From: Balneolaceae bacterium UBA3186
GTDB taxonomy: Bacteria; Bacteroidota; Rhodothermia; Balneolales; Balneolaceae
Reading direction: 5' to 3'
DNA length: 64,000 nt
Assembly (NCBI GenBank): GCA_002364085.1
Contig: DEXK01000014.1
Location: 62,001 to 126,000 of the forward strand
Part shown: positions 9,294 through 17,709 of the stretch, in pieces
How positions within the stretch are numbered: position 1 is the stretch's first letter
How the letters are laid out: each line of letters begins with the position of its first letter
Notes under the pieces: model-generated
Told to the model about the DNA's origin: nothing
The model's input: the letters and a program-made list of their open reading frames with translations, nothing else
Databases searched by the model: none
Position numbers and translations under genes: made by a program

Positions 9294-9320
9294 AAAAAAG
9301 GCGAACCAAACTGGTCCGCC
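9294..9320 (-). terminator. Rho-independent terminator after the redoxin gene
   Basis: Read on the minus strand, GGCGGACCA, loop GTT and TGGTTCGCC pair with one mismatch, followed by six T (the A run at 9294-9299). It ends transcription of the redoxin gene and sits 44 bp before the rlmN start, so rlmN should have its own promoter. Confidence 0.85.
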
Positions 9321-9343
9321 TTAGGATAAAAGCTGAAAGGAAT

Positions 9344-9979
9344 TTAGTTGAAAGCTTTAGCCGCAGCCAGAAGAATACCGCCGTCAATACGTTCTTTATA
9401 GTTCGGATTTACATACGAAAACTTGATAGTTCCTTCCTGATCAACAAGAAATACAGCCGGTGCAGGAAGCAAGTGATGATCATACCCCGAATCTTTTTCA
9501 ATGTCGATATCAAAAGACTTATATCTCTCTACAGTTTTGTCATCCATTTTAAAAGCAATACCAAAAGCTTTGGCGGCGGTCATGGGCGCATCTGATAAAA
9601 GGGTATAAGTAAGTTCGTTTTTAGTCATCGTTTGCTTCAAAAGTTCAGGTCTGTCAGCGCTGATTGCATAGACTTTGTAGCCTTCTTTGGAAAGATCTTC
9701 TTCGATCGTTTTTAGGTCTGCTAAATGACTGTTACAATACGGACACCATCCTCCTCTGTAAAACACAAAAATGGTCGGTTGTTCTTTTACCAAATCCCGG
9801 AGATTGAGGTTTTTTCCATCGGTATTTTTAACCGATACATCAGGAATAGTAGAACTTATAAGTACGGGATTAACTTTTTCTGCTGAAGTAGCATAATCTT
9901 GTGCATATGAATTAGTATGAAAAAGGAAAAAGAGTGCAATTAATGTTAAAAATGGAGTGTTGAATCTTAGTAAAGTCAT
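9344..9979 (-). CDS. Exported AhpC/TSA-type redoxin (peroxiredoxin-like)
   Basis: The protein has 211 residues with an N-terminal signal peptide (TLIALFFLFHTNSYAQ) and then a thioredoxin-fold redoxin domain. The active-site stretch FYRGGWCPYCNSHL has a CPYC pair, and the downstream ISADRPE and PAVFLVDQEGTI fit the AhpC/TSA family. It probably reduces peroxides or disulfides in the periplasm. The export signal plus CxxC pair make a thiol-disulfide reductase about as likely as a peroxidase. It stands alone, with a clear terminator behind it, and is divergent from the MscS gene. Confidence 0.88.
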   Translation of the reverse strand: MTLLRFNTPFLTLIALFFLFHTNSYAQDYATSAEKVNPVLISSTIPDVSVKNTDGKNLNLRDLVKEQPTIFVFYRGGWCPYCNSHLADLKTIEEDLSKEGYKVYAISADRPELLKQTMTKNELTYTLLSDAPMTAAKAFGIAFKMDDKTVERYKSFDIDIEKDSGYDHHLLPAPAVFLVDQEGTIKFSYVNPNYKERIDGGILLAAAKAFN

Positions 9980-10048
9980 TGTTAGTCAAGTATTTATGAA
10001 ATTTTGGAACATTTTGGTTGATAAAAGCATTGTAAATATTATAAACAC

Positions 10049-10056
10049 TAACTTTG
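10049..10056 (+). promoter_or_regulatory. Bacteroidota-type -7 element before the MscS gene
   Basis: TAACTTTG matches the TAnnTTTG -7 consensus of Bacteroidota primary sigma factors. It lies 17 bp before the ATG at 10074, which leaves a very short leader. A clear TTTG at the usual 19-bp distance upstream is not present. Confidence 0.45.
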
Positions 10057-10073
10057 TAACAAGAATGTAAAAT

Positions 10074-10979
10074 ATGAATTTGGAAGAAGGGTACAGCATA
10101 ATAACAGAAAAGCTACAAGAATGGCTCAACTCAGCCATTGAGATGTTACCAAATTTGGCGGTTGCAATACTTGTATTAATACTTTTCTATTTCATTGCTA
10201 GTATAATAAAGAAATATGCAGGAAAGCTTCTGCATAAAGTAACAACAAACAAGACAATTGTAGGGCTTGCTCAAACTGTTTTAGGAGTAGCTGTAATTGG
10301 GGCCGGTGTATTTATTGCATTGGGAATTTTGAATCTGGACGGAACAGTGACCAGCTTACTTGCAGGTGCCGGTATTATTGGTCTTGCATTAGGTTTCGCA
10401 TTTCAGGATATAGCTGCGAATTTCATTTCAGGTATCTTATTGTCAGTTCGCCACCCGTTTGGTATTGGTGATATTATTGACAGTAACGGATACTTAGGAA
10501 CAGTCCAAAAATTGAACCTGAGAAATACAGTAATAAAAACTCCACAAGGTCAGATTGTATACATCCCTAATAAAGAAGTCTATGAAAATCCATTTATGAA
10601 CTACACAAAAAACGGAGAAAGAAGAATCGATCTTCAATGTGGAGTTTCTTATGGTGATGATCTTGAGAAAGCTCGTAAAATTACTCTTGAAGCTATAAAC
10701 AACCTGGAAGGAATCGATAAGGATAAGGATGTTGAATTCTTTTATGAAGAATTTGGCGGTAGTTCAATCAACTATGTAGTTCGTTTTTGGGTTGATTTCA
10801 GAACATTGCCTGATTTCTGGGCTCCAAGAAGTGAAGCGATTATGGCTATCAAGAAGGCGTATGATGAGAATGACATCATGATTCCATTCCCAATCAGAAC
10901 ACTGGACTTTGGGATAAGAGGCGGAGAAAAATTGAATACCGTTCTTAAAAGTAATTCTGATCTGTCTTCTGAAGACTAA
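10074..10979 (+). CDS. MscS-family mechanosensitive ion channel
   Basis: This 301-residue inner-membrane protein is the size of E. coli MscS. It has about three transmembrane segments; the third is the pore helix, with the glycine/alanine-rich GAGIIGLALGFAFQDIAANFISG (about 96-118). The beta domain follows with SVRHPFGIGDIID, then the cytoplasmic vestibule. Such channels open under membrane tension and release solutes during hypo-osmotic shock. It is followed after one base by the convergent end of the outer-membrane protein gene. Confidence 0.94.
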   Translation: MNLEEGYSIITEKLQEWLNSAIEMLPNLAVAILVLILFYFIASIIKKYAGKLLHKVTTNKTIVGLAQTVLGVAVIGAGVFIALGILNLDGTVTSLLAGAGIIGLALGFAFQDIAANFISGILLSVRHPFGIGDIIDSNGYLGTVQKLNLRNTVIKTPQGQIVYIPNKEVYENPFMNYTKNGERRIDLQCGVSYGDDLEKARKITLEAINNLEGIDKDKDVEFFYEEFGGSSINYVVRFWVDFRTLPDFWAPRSEAIMAIKKAYDENDIMIPFPIRTLDFGIRGGEKLNTVLKSNSDLSSED

Positions 10980-10980
10980 C

Positions 10981-12243
10981 TTATAGCCTGCTGTTTACCA
11001 CATTATTGTAGACAGAACCAAAATTGATCTCGAAACCAAATGAGGCACCAAAATTATATGAGGTTGCCTGGTTTCGAAGATTCAATAAACGCTCAGCATC
11101 CGAAAGGTCGCCTGCAGGAATTGAAAGCTGATCGTTAATTACGGAATAGCGACCCGATACATTAAAAGAGAAAATACGGGAAACTCTCATATTAACTCTT
11201 AAGTCAAAGTTCAATCGATTTTTACTGAAATCATGCATGTAATTACCGAGCTGAATTTGACCATCAATTCCACCCCAAGGCTGGGTATATTCGGCTTGAA
11301 TATTTAATTCCTGGCGTAATAAAAACTCTTCAGTTTTTGAAAATATAGTGGTATCAGAGTAAAAATTTTGCTCTGCAAGCATTCCGTATCGGATGGTTAT
11401 AGCTCGGCGGTTAAACTCAGAATATGGGAATAAGCTATATTCAATGGTAGGTGTAATAGCGAGTCGGAGATCAATGTTATCCTGAGTAGATGACTGCCCT
11501 CTGAAATATGCCCCTGCGGTCCAATGATCAGAAAGACTTCTTCCAACTAAGCCAAAAACATTTTGAGCTTCAGTTATAAACTCTTCTCTTTCTTCATTTC
11601 CTAAAGAATCCGTAGAAATAAATACGCGCTTATTATAATTTTGCCAATAATTGAATCTCACTTTCCAGTTTTCGGTAGTTCTTTGAGCTCTGAAATTACC
11701 ATTCAGTCGGTAGTTTTCTCTGGATTCTTCCCCACTCATATCAGCGTTTGCTCCCAGCTCAAAGTTCCATCCATTCCATGGATCATTTATTTCTTGTTCA
11801 GATACAGTTCTGGTTTTTCGAGATCCGGTGTAAGTAACTTCAAGATCTGTAATGATATCTTTTTCTGATAAATAATTAACAAGACCAAGTTTTACATATT
11901 TGACAAGTCTGTTTCGCATTATCTCATTTGTATCCGATTGAGGAGAAATAAAAAGAATTGTATTGTCTTTGCCTTGAAACTCCCCTAATCCTATATAATC
12001 AAGAGTGAATTGAAAACCACCCCCGCCCGTTCTTTGTAATGTCACTAGCAATTGAACTTCAGCTACACTTTGATCCCGAACAAAATTTACATAGCTGATC
12101 TCGCTTCTAACAAAGTCATCGTCGCAGCCACGGCAATCAATATAGACAGTTAAAGTAGAGTTATTTATTTGAGCAAAAAGGGAAGAGGGTAGTACAAAAA
12201 GTAATAGCAGTAAAAGTGGGAATAACCTTTGCTTAAGAGACAT
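10981..12243 (-). CDS. Exported protein, predicted outer-membrane beta-barrel, function unknown
   Basis: I do not recognise a named family. The 420-residue protein has a clear signal peptide (LLLLLLFVLPSSLFAQ). A globular N-terminal part (about 25-145) starts with LTVYIDCRGCDDDFVR, including a CRGC cysteine pair. From about residue 150 to the end it is made of alternating polar/aromatic strands (WNFELGANADMSG, WKVRFNYWQNYNKR, NFGASFGFEINFG), typical of a beta-barrel. An outer-membrane location is likely. It stands alone, convergent with the MscS gene. A role in envelope assembly or adhesion would be a guess. Confidence 0.75.
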   Translation of the reverse strand: MSLKQRLFPLLLLLLFVLPSSLFAQINNSTLTVYIDCRGCDDDFVRSEISYVNFVRDQSVAEVQLLVTLQRTGGGGFQFTLDYIGLGEFQGKDNTILFISPQSDTNEIMRNRLVKYVKLGLVNYLSEKDIITDLEVTYTGSRKTRTVSEQEINDPWNGWNFELGANADMSGEESRENYRLNGNFRAQRTTENWKVRFNYWQNYNKRVFISTDSLGNEEREEFITEAQNVFGLVGRSLSDHWTAGAYFRGQSSTQDNIDLRLAITPTIEYSLFPYSEFNRRAITIRYGMLAEQNFYSDTTIFSKTEEFLLRQELNIQAEYTQPWGGIDGQIQLGNYMHDFSKNRLNFDLRVNMRVSRIFSFNVSGRYSVINDQLSIPAGDLSDAERLLNLRNQATSYNFGASFGFEINFGSVYNNVVNSRL

Positions 12244-12353
12244 TTGTTAGCTTTAAATAGAATTCGTTTAATAAATTTTAAAGTTAAGGAGCTAACTAGT
12301 TTGTTGGTGCAAAAAGTTTATAAATGGATGTAAAATCTTATAATAAGATTCTA

Positions 12354-13100
12354 TTATCCTAATAGAGTTTGAAAAGCACTCATTGCCAGGATAGCCAGTG
12401 TTACCCAAAGGCCGATCGTGTGTGGACTGCATTTTTCTAACGCATCAGGTACAAGATCTGCAAAAACCATCCAGATCATAGCTCCGGCGGCAAAACCTAA
12501 GCCAAAAGGCAGATATTCACGGAATGTTTCAACAAACAGAAAGGCAGGTACAGCCATTAGTGGCTGTGGTAAACTCGAAAAAATACTCCATCCTGCAGCT
12601 TTTAAAGGAGAAGTTCCATTTGGAACCATAACCAAACTGATAGCTAAACCTTCCGGAATATTATGAATGGCAATGGCGATAGCTATAAAAACGCCAAATT
12701 CCATGGTGCTGGCAAAAGAAACTCCCACACTTACACCTTCTGCAAAAGAATGAACAGTCATGATCCCCAAGAAAATCAGCATCTGTTTTCTCTTCCCTCC
12801 AACAACATCTTCCAATCCCGGAGTAGATCTTCCTTCCAACCATTTGTTGGCTATAACTACAAGGAAAACACCCGCAAGCATTCCCGCTAAAGTCATCCAC
12901 TCACTTTCATTGTAACCTTCAAAGATCAGGCTATAGCTGGCAGCAAGCATAAGACCGGCAGCAACTGCGTTAGATTTACCCAGAAAGGAATCAGAAATAT
13001 TATCAATAAAGAAAAAAGGCAAAGCACCAAGCCCTGTTGCCAGAGCAGTGATCAATGCATAAATAAAAACTTGAACAACGGGTAAATCAATCCATTCCAT
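12354..13100 (-). CDS. ZIP-family divalent metal transporter
   Basis: The protein has 248 residues with about eight hydrophobic segments. The conserved metal-site helices of the ZIP family are visible: HSFAEGVSVGVSFA (about 116-129) and HNIPEGLAISLVM (about 145-157). The pairs of His/Glu in H-S-x-x-E-G and H-N-x-P-E-G form the binuclear transport site. The likely substrates are Zn2+ or Fe2+, taken up across the inner membrane. It is a single gene divergent from pcm, and no metal-responsive operator is evident. Confidence 0.92.
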   Translation of the reverse strand: MEWIDLPVVQVFIYALITALATGLGALPFFFIDNISDSFLGKSNAVAAGLMLAASYSLIFEGYNESEWMTLAGMLAGVFLVVIANKWLEGRSTPGLEDVVGGKRKQMLIFLGIMTVHSFAEGVSVGVSFASTMEFGVFIAIAIAIHNIPEGLAISLVMVPNGTSPLKAAGWSIFSSLPQPLMAVPAFLFVETFREYLPFGLGFAAGAMIWMVFADLVPDALEKCSPHTIGLWVTLAILAMSAFQTLLG

Positions 13101-13234
13101 TTCAGAATATAGGTAGCTTGAAAATTGAAAACAGGTGATTACAGAATTTAGAATCGGATTAAATAGTGCGTCATTAATTCAAAAAATAAGAGATGAATTT
13201 GGTATACTTTAAGGAATAAAAAATCGGCAGGTGC

Positions 13235-13888
13235 ATGGTAAATCAAAGTCGTCGTTTTGTTCGGCCGCGACAAAAACTGGTTGAACTTCTGAAGGATAAA
13301 GGAATAAAAGATACCGAAGTGTTAAGAGCTATTGGTAAGATTCCGCGTCATAAATTGGTTGATACGGCTCTGCATCACAGAGCGTATACTGACAGCGCTT
13401 TGCCAATTGGTTTAGGTCAAACAATCTCACAACCATATACCGTTGCCGCTCAAACAGAATTACTGGAGCTTAGAAAAGGAGATAAAATCCTTGAGATAGG
13501 AACCGGTTCCGGCTATCAGTGTATGATATTATGCGAATTGGGAGCTGAAGTATATAGTGTTGAACGGCATAATGAATTATATCACCGAGCAAAAGAAGCA
13601 ATGAAAGAAGAGGGTTATTCCCCGCTGTTAAAATCAGGAGATGGAACTCTTGGTTGGTCAACCTATGCTCCTTACGATGGAATTATTGTAACTGCCGGAG
13701 CTCCGGTTGTTCCTGATGATCTTATCAAGCAATTGAAAATTGATGGAGTGTTGGTAATACCAGTTGGAGACGATAAAACTCAAAAAATGTTGAAAATAAC
13801 CAGAGTGTCAGAAACTGAATACAAGCAAGATGAGTACGATAACTTCAAATTTGTACCGCTTATTGGGGAAAAAGGATGGGGAGAATAA
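13235..13888 (+). CDS. pcm: Protein-L-isoaspartate O-methyltransferase
   Basis: The 217-residue SAM-dependent methyltransferase repairs isoaspartyl residues in aged proteins. Visible motifs are VLRAIGKIPRHKLV and LGQTISQPYTVAAQTELL near the N-terminus, followed by the SAM loop ILEIGTGSGYQ (about 86-96). All are characteristic of Pcm. The stop TAA overlaps the ATG of the DUF368 gene by one base (TAATG), so the two genes are probably translated in a coupled way. Confidence 0.95.
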   Translation: MVNQSRRFVRPRQKLVELLKDKGIKDTEVLRAIGKIPRHKLVDTALHHRAYTDSALPIGLGQTISQPYTVAAQTELLELRKGDKILEIGTGSGYQCMILCELGAEVYSVERHNELYHRAKEAMKEEGYSPLLKSGDGTLGWSTYAPYDGIIVTAGAPVVPDDLIKQLKIDGVLVIPVGDDKTQKMLKITRVSETEYKQDEYDNFKFVPLIGEKGWGE

Positions 13889-15006
13889 TGCAAGAATCAG
13901 CAAAGGACAAGACAACGTTTAAAGAAGCTCCGTTTTTGGTAATAAAAGGTTTTTTGATGGGCTCGGCTGATATAGTTCCCGGAGTGAGCGGAGGAACCAT
14001 GGCTTTGATACTTGGAATATATGAGCGACTGCTGAATGCTATCAAAAGTGTAAACGGCCCATTTCTGAAATCGTTTTTTACTTTTAAATGGAAAACAGCG
14101 TTTAAGGAATTACATATCAAGTTCTTGATCTTTTTGTTTGGCGGAATCTTTGCCGCGCTGGCTTTCTTTACCAAAGTAGTTCCGCTGCAGGTGTATATGT
14201 TTACACATCCCGAAATTGTATATGGATTATTTTTTGGGCTGATTTTAGGCTCTATCTATATTTTATATAAGACACTGAATGAAATAAGCTGGCAAGAAAT
14301 ACTAATGAGTATAGTCGGTGTGGGAATCGGGCTTTGGATCGTTTCTTTAGTTCCTGCTGACACTCCAGAAAACCCCGCTTTTGTGTTTTTGAGTGGGATG
14401 ATCTCTATTTGTGCAATGATTCTACCGGGGATTTCGGGTTCTTATTTATTGCTGATTATGCGGAAATACGATTATCTGCTTTCCAACATCGGAATGATCG
14501 GTGGAACTGAAACATTAGATGGAATCATTGGTTTATTGCCGTTCATGCTCGGGGCGGTAGTTGGACTGGCAGCTTTTTCAAGATTTCTGTCGTGGTTACT
14601 TGGTAAATATCATTCTCAAACCATTTCTGTATTGATCGGATTTTTGATCGGTTCGTTATTTGTTATCTGGCCCTATCAAAACAGAGAATTTGTAGAACAG
14701 GTGAGAGAAACCGTGGAAATTGACTATACCAGTGAACGTGCTCAGGAATTATTGAATTCAGAAGTAAATGAAAATCTTCCTGAATACGAACGAGTCGGAA
14801 AGATCATAAATCCCGAATCTTCATTTGATGAATTCAAAAAAATAGAAGTTGAAACGGTTAAAAAGAAAATGATAAAATCTAAACCTTTTGTGCCGGGTAT
14901 AAGTGAAAACAGCAATCCTGATACTAATGTGTGGGGAGGAGTGATCGGAATACTGATCGGAATGATGATGGTGGGTGGTTTGGATTATTTAAGAGAAAAA
15001 AGCTAG
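13888..15006 (+). CDS. DUF368 polytopic membrane protein
   Basis: The 372-residue protein has the DUF368 signature MGSADIVPGVSGGTMALILGIYE near the N-terminus and a second related motif, LPGISGSYLLLIM (about 180-192), within eight or more membrane segments. DUF368 (PopT-like) proteins have been linked to polyprenyl-phosphate translocation; here that is inference from the family. A hydrophilic insert lies at about 275-345. I prefer the ATG at 13888, which overlaps the pcm stop and has GGGGAG upstream, over the in-frame ATG at 13876. Confidence 0.88.
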   Translation: MQESAKDKTTFKEAPFLVIKGFLMGSADIVPGVSGGTMALILGIYERLLNAIKSVNGPFLKSFFTFKWKTAFKELHIKFLIFLFGGIFAALAFFTKVVPLQVYMFTHPEIVYGLFFGLILGSIYILYKTLNEISWQEILMSIVGVGIGLWIVSLVPADTPENPAFVFLSGMISICAMILPGISGSYLLLIMRKYDYLLSNIGMIGGTETLDGIIGLLPFMLGAVVGLAAFSRFLSWLLGKYHSQTISVLIGFLIGSLFVIWPYQNREFVEQVRETVEIDYTSERAQELLNSEVNENLPEYERVGKIINPESSFDEFKKIEVETVKKKMIKSKPFVPGISENSNPDTNVWGGVIGILIGMMMVGGLDYLREKS

Positions 15007-15061
15007 AACTTCATCAATTCTTCATTTTTAGGAAGTACAATAGTACATAACTATTCCACTA

Positions 15062-15074
15062 AAAGGAGGTAATT
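15062..15074 (+). promoter_or_regulatory. Strong Shine-Dalgarno site of the UspA gene
   Basis: AAAGGAGGTAATT directly precedes the ATG at 15075. A full AGGAGGT core is rare in this window, where most genes have weak or no such sites. It suggests high translation of the stress protein. Confidence 0.8.
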
Positions 15075-16058
15075 ATGAAAGTTCACAGAATTCTCATCCC
15101 TACTGACTTCTCTGAATCGTCAAAATCTGCACTAAAGCTGGCGAACTTTTTCTCAAAAACTTACGGATCAAAAATAGACTTAATACACATCGTGTCTTTT
15201 AGTCTATATATGAACGAAAGCATGGATAAATTAGGATTGCCATTTGATATGGAACAAGATTTGTATCCAAAAGTGATTGAAAAAGCTCAAATTGAAATTG
15301 ACCAGCTTGCATCTGATTTTATCATGGAATCTTATTTAGGTAAGACTCATGTACTAGTAGATAGAAAACCTTCTAAAGCGATCACTGATTTTGCTAACGA
15401 AAATGAATATGACCTCATATTGATGAGCGCAAATGGAGCTCATGAAAGCACTTTTCTTAAAGGAAGTATAACTGATAAAGTGATTCGAAGAGCACATGCT
15501 CCGGTTTTTACAATTAACAATAAATACTCAAGCAGTGGTTTCGAAAGAATTGTTACTGCAATTGATCTTTCAGAACATTCACTTGCCTCTATTCCACTTT
15601 CATTGGAGCTCGCATTACAGTTTGATGCAAGTTTAGAGCTCTTTTATATGAGTCAATTATATTCTTCCGATGGATATGGTTTTGTGGCTCCCTCTGTTGG
15701 GGCTTCTAATGATGAGGCTGAAGAAATCTTTATTCAAAAAGTGGAAGGATACCTTGAGGATCATAAAAAGCTAGGATTAACACTCGAGAAAACGAGTGAA
15801 GATTTTAAATATAGATTCATTAAAAACGATGGTGCAAGTAGCTTGTCAGTGCCTGTTTCACTGAAAGTAATACAAGGTATTTCTGCATCTTTAGAAATTA
15901 CAAATTATGCTAATGAACATGCAGATTTGCTGGCTTTGACAACACATGGAAGAACAGGTATTCCAAGATTCTTTATCGGATCAACGGCCGGTCAAGTTGT
16001 TAATCACGTAGACGTTTCTATGCTGACAATCAGACCGGATAATTTTAAGCTGGGTTAG
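15075..16058 (+). CDS. Tandem universal stress protein (UspA family)
   Basis: The 327-residue protein consists of two Usp domains (about 1-152 and 157-327). The first starts with HRILIPTDFSESSKSALKLA and the second with ERIVTAIDLSEHSLASIPL. The C-terminal half ends in DLLALTTHGRTGIPRFFIGSTAGQVVNH, matching the G-x2-G-x9-G(S/T) ATP-binding loop. The first half has the weaker form NGAHESTFLKGSITDKVIRRA. Tandem Usp proteins act in general stress tolerance. It is a single gene with a strong ribosome-binding site, ending 8 bp from a convergent gene. Confidence 0.92.
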   Translation: MKVHRILIPTDFSESSKSALKLANFFSKTYGSKIDLIHIVSFSLYMNESMDKLGLPFDMEQDLYPKVIEKAQIEIDQLASDFIMESYLGKTHVLVDRKPSKAITDFANENEYDLILMSANGAHESTFLKGSITDKVIRRAHAPVFTINNKYSSSGFERIVTAIDLSEHSLASIPLSLELALQFDASLELFYMSQLYSSDGYGFVAPSVGASNDEAEEIFIQKVEGYLEDHKKLGLTLEKTSEDFKYRFIKNDGASSLSVPVSLKVIQGISASLEITNYANEHADLLALTTHGRTGIPRFFIGSTAGQVVNHVDVSMLTIRPDNFKLG

Positions 16059-16066
16059 GAAGAATT

Positions 16067-16822
16067 CTAACTACGTTTCAATCCACGTTCCGTAAATCTC
16101 CACTCTGGAATAGATTCATTTATCACCCTGTTACTCCAGATCAGTTCTGTCTTGCGTTCTGCTTTAAGGTCGTACATCGTCATTTTATTGGCGCGCCATA
16201 TGTTTTCATCTACATTAGTGAAATCTTCAGCCTCCAGGCGTTTGATCATTTCATTATCTTCATCAAAATATTCGGCTTTTTCTAAAGAATAACGATCAGT
16301 ATTAATATAGAACCGGATGTAAGCGTACTGACTATTCTCTTTTTTTACGGCTTTTAGAATAGCTAATGAACTTTTTTCGGATATCAACTCAAAATCGTAA
16401 TCGTCGGGATTTTGATCCCCCAGATCTTCATAAGTAAAATCACTTCCCATAAATCGATCTGCTTTTTGGGAGGCAGTGATTGTTTGGATTCGTCCCAAAG
16501 CCGGAAGGTATAATTTCTGAACTTCATTGTCGCCGTCACTTAAGGTAAGAAATCCGGTACCCCGAACATTTGCTGGTTCTTCAAAAACCAATAAACTCTT
16601 TTCTTGATCATCCTTGTTATACGAAAATGAGCTAATGCTTCGGTTTCGTGTATTTCCGGAGCTGTTATAGATCACCATTTGCATATCGGTTTTTTCGTAG
16701 GTGATCTTGCTGCGACGTGCATCCACTTCTGTAAAAATATCGGTTGCACGTTCAGAATTCTGAGCCATTGAAAATGATGAAAAAAGAAATGAAATAAGAA
16801 AAAGGAAAAAAGATCTAAGCAT
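16067..16822 (-). CDS. Exported LolA-like outer-membrane lipoprotein-sorting protein
   Basis: The 251-residue protein has a signal peptide (LFLISFLFSSFSMAQ) and the sequence features of the LolA-like family often annotated as outer-membrane lipoprotein-sorting protein: MVIYNSSGNTRNRSISSFSY, VRGTGFLTLSDGDNEVQKLYLPALGRIQ, SQKADRFMGSDFTYEDLG, and the terminal EWRFTERGLKR. It may bind lipid in the periplasm; related genes often sit with RND transporters, but none is present here. The ATG at 16822 begins the signal peptide. An upstream in-frame ATG at 16867 would put 15 unrelated residues before it. Confidence 0.82.
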   Translation of the reverse strand: MLRSFFLFLISFLFSSFSMAQNSERATDIFTEVDARRSKITYEKTDMQMVIYNSSGNTRNRSISSFSYNKDDQEKSLLVFEEPANVRGTGFLTLSDGDNEVQKLYLPALGRIQTITASQKADRFMGSDFTYEDLGDQNPDDYDFELISEKSSLAILKAVKKENSQYAYIRFYINTDRYSLEKAEYFDEDNEMIKRLEAEDFTNVDENIWRANKMTMYDLKAERKTELIWSNRVINESIPEWRFTERGLKRS

Positions 16823-17045
16823 AATTATATTGTTTTGAACATAAACACAAAATGTGGGATCCAACATTCACTCAGAATGAAATATTTTAAAACAAAGATG
16901 ATGAGGTGATTCTAAAATCAACGTTAACATTCGAATAGAGTTAAACTCTGTGGCTTTGCATGCCTTCGGAATGGTAAGTAGAAAAAAATTTATTAAAGTT
17001 TAGTACATTGAAATCTAAATATACAAGAATGCATTACGGAGTAAT

Positions 17046-17282
17046 ATGGCTGAAACAATAGGAAGAAATGATCCTTGTCATTGCGGAAGTGGACGTAAAT
17101 ATAAAAACTGCTGTTTAAAGAAAGATAATTCTTCCATGAAATCTAACATAGGTGTGGGTCTACTGATCGTTGTTGTACTATTGGGACTTTGGTTTTTAGG
17201 AACAGCTCTATCGAACGATGATGGTGCAATCGATTGCCCAGCGGGTAAGACTTGGTCTCAGGCACATCAGCATTGCCATTAA
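17046..17282 (+). CDS. Small SEC-C zinc-motif membrane protein
   Basis: This 78-residue protein begins with a SEC-C zinc motif, GRNDPCHCGSGRKYKNCC (residues 6-23), known from the C-terminus of SecA and many small proteins. One strongly hydrophobic helix follows (about 36-53), then a short tail, CPAGKTWSQAHQHCH, with two Cys and two His. A zinc-binding motif tethered to the membrane is an unusual layout. SEC-C usually binds ribosome or SecB partners, so a role near the secretion machinery is possible but unproven. It is the last gene before the tRNA. Confidence 0.8.
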   Translation: MAETIGRNDPCHCGSGRKYKNCCLKKDNSSMKSNIGVGLLIVVVLLGLWFLGTALSNDDGAIDCPAGKTWSQAHQHCH

Positions 17283-17354
17283 AACCTATCAATGGATGTT
17301 AATTGATCAGCTGAAATCAAAAGGATCATTTAATTAATGAACCAAAAAAAGAGC

Positions 17355-17385
17355 TTTCAAATAGGTTCTAAACCTTGTAACTTTG
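17355..17385 (+). promoter_or_regulatory. Bacteroidota-type promoter of the tRNA gene
   Basis: TTTC at 17355-17358 and TAACTTTG at 17378-17385 are separated by 19 bp, matching the TTTG-N19-TAnnTTTG pattern of Bacteroidota sigma-70 promoters. The predicted transcript would start a few bases before the tRNA at 17399. Confidence 0.65.
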
Positions 17386-17398
17386 ACGCCCTTACAAA

Positions 17399-17472
17399 GG
17401 GCCCATAGCTCAGTTGGTTAGAGCAGTCGACTCATAATCGATTGGTCGGGGGTTCAAGTCCCTCTGGGCCCA
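17399..17472 (+). tRNA. tRNA with CAT anticodon, probably tRNA-Ile2 (lysidine type)
   Basis: The 74-nt cloverleaf is complete: acceptor GGGCCCA / TGGGCCC, D stem GCTC/GAGC, anticodon stem GTCGA/TCGAT with loop CTCATAA (anticodon CAT), and T stem GGGGG/CCCTC with loop TTCAAGT. CCA is not encoded. CAT is read by initiator Met, elongator Met or Ile2 tRNAs. The C-G rich acceptor and the ATTGGTC variable arm resemble E. coli ileX, so tRNA-Ile2 modified by TilS is favoured, but elongator Met is not excluded. Confidence 0.9.
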
Positions 17473-17507
17473 CTTTTGTCTAAACGACAAATAATAAATT
17501 ACAAAAG

Positions 17508-17539
17508 CCACATTGATCATAGATCGATGTGGTTTTTTT
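17508..17539 (+). terminator. Rho-independent terminator of the tRNA gene
   Basis: CCACATTGATC (17508-17518), loop ATA and GATCGATGTGG (17522-17532) form an 11-bp stem with one G-T wobble, followed by seven T. Confidence 0.9.
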
Positions 17540-17622
17540 GTTTGAAGAAAATGGTATTCTAATTTACAGGGCCATCAAACGAAAGTGTTGAGTTTTGTAG
17601 CAGTTTGAGGAGGAGAAAATCA

Positions 17623-17694
17623 ATGTTGATTGGGAACGAAGAGAAAAGAGGCGGAGCATCTGTTGGGCGTTCCGAGGCGGAGCTACGGAACTAG
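17623..17694 (+). repeat. 72-bp dispersed repeat, copy 1, containing a 23-codon micro-ORF
   Basis: This stretch matches 18533-18604 at about 58 of 72 positions; the last 54 bp match at 46 of 54. It includes GTTCCG...CGGAAC inverted ends (17669-17691). It also reads as an ORF, ATG to TAG, preceded by AGGAGG nine bases upstream. The predicted peptide contains EKRGGAS and ends AELRN. The same frame is kept in copy 2. Whether it is translated is unknown. The two copies bracket the lipoprotein gene. Confidence 0.75.
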
Positions 17695-17709
17695 AAAAAA
17701 TTAATTGAT

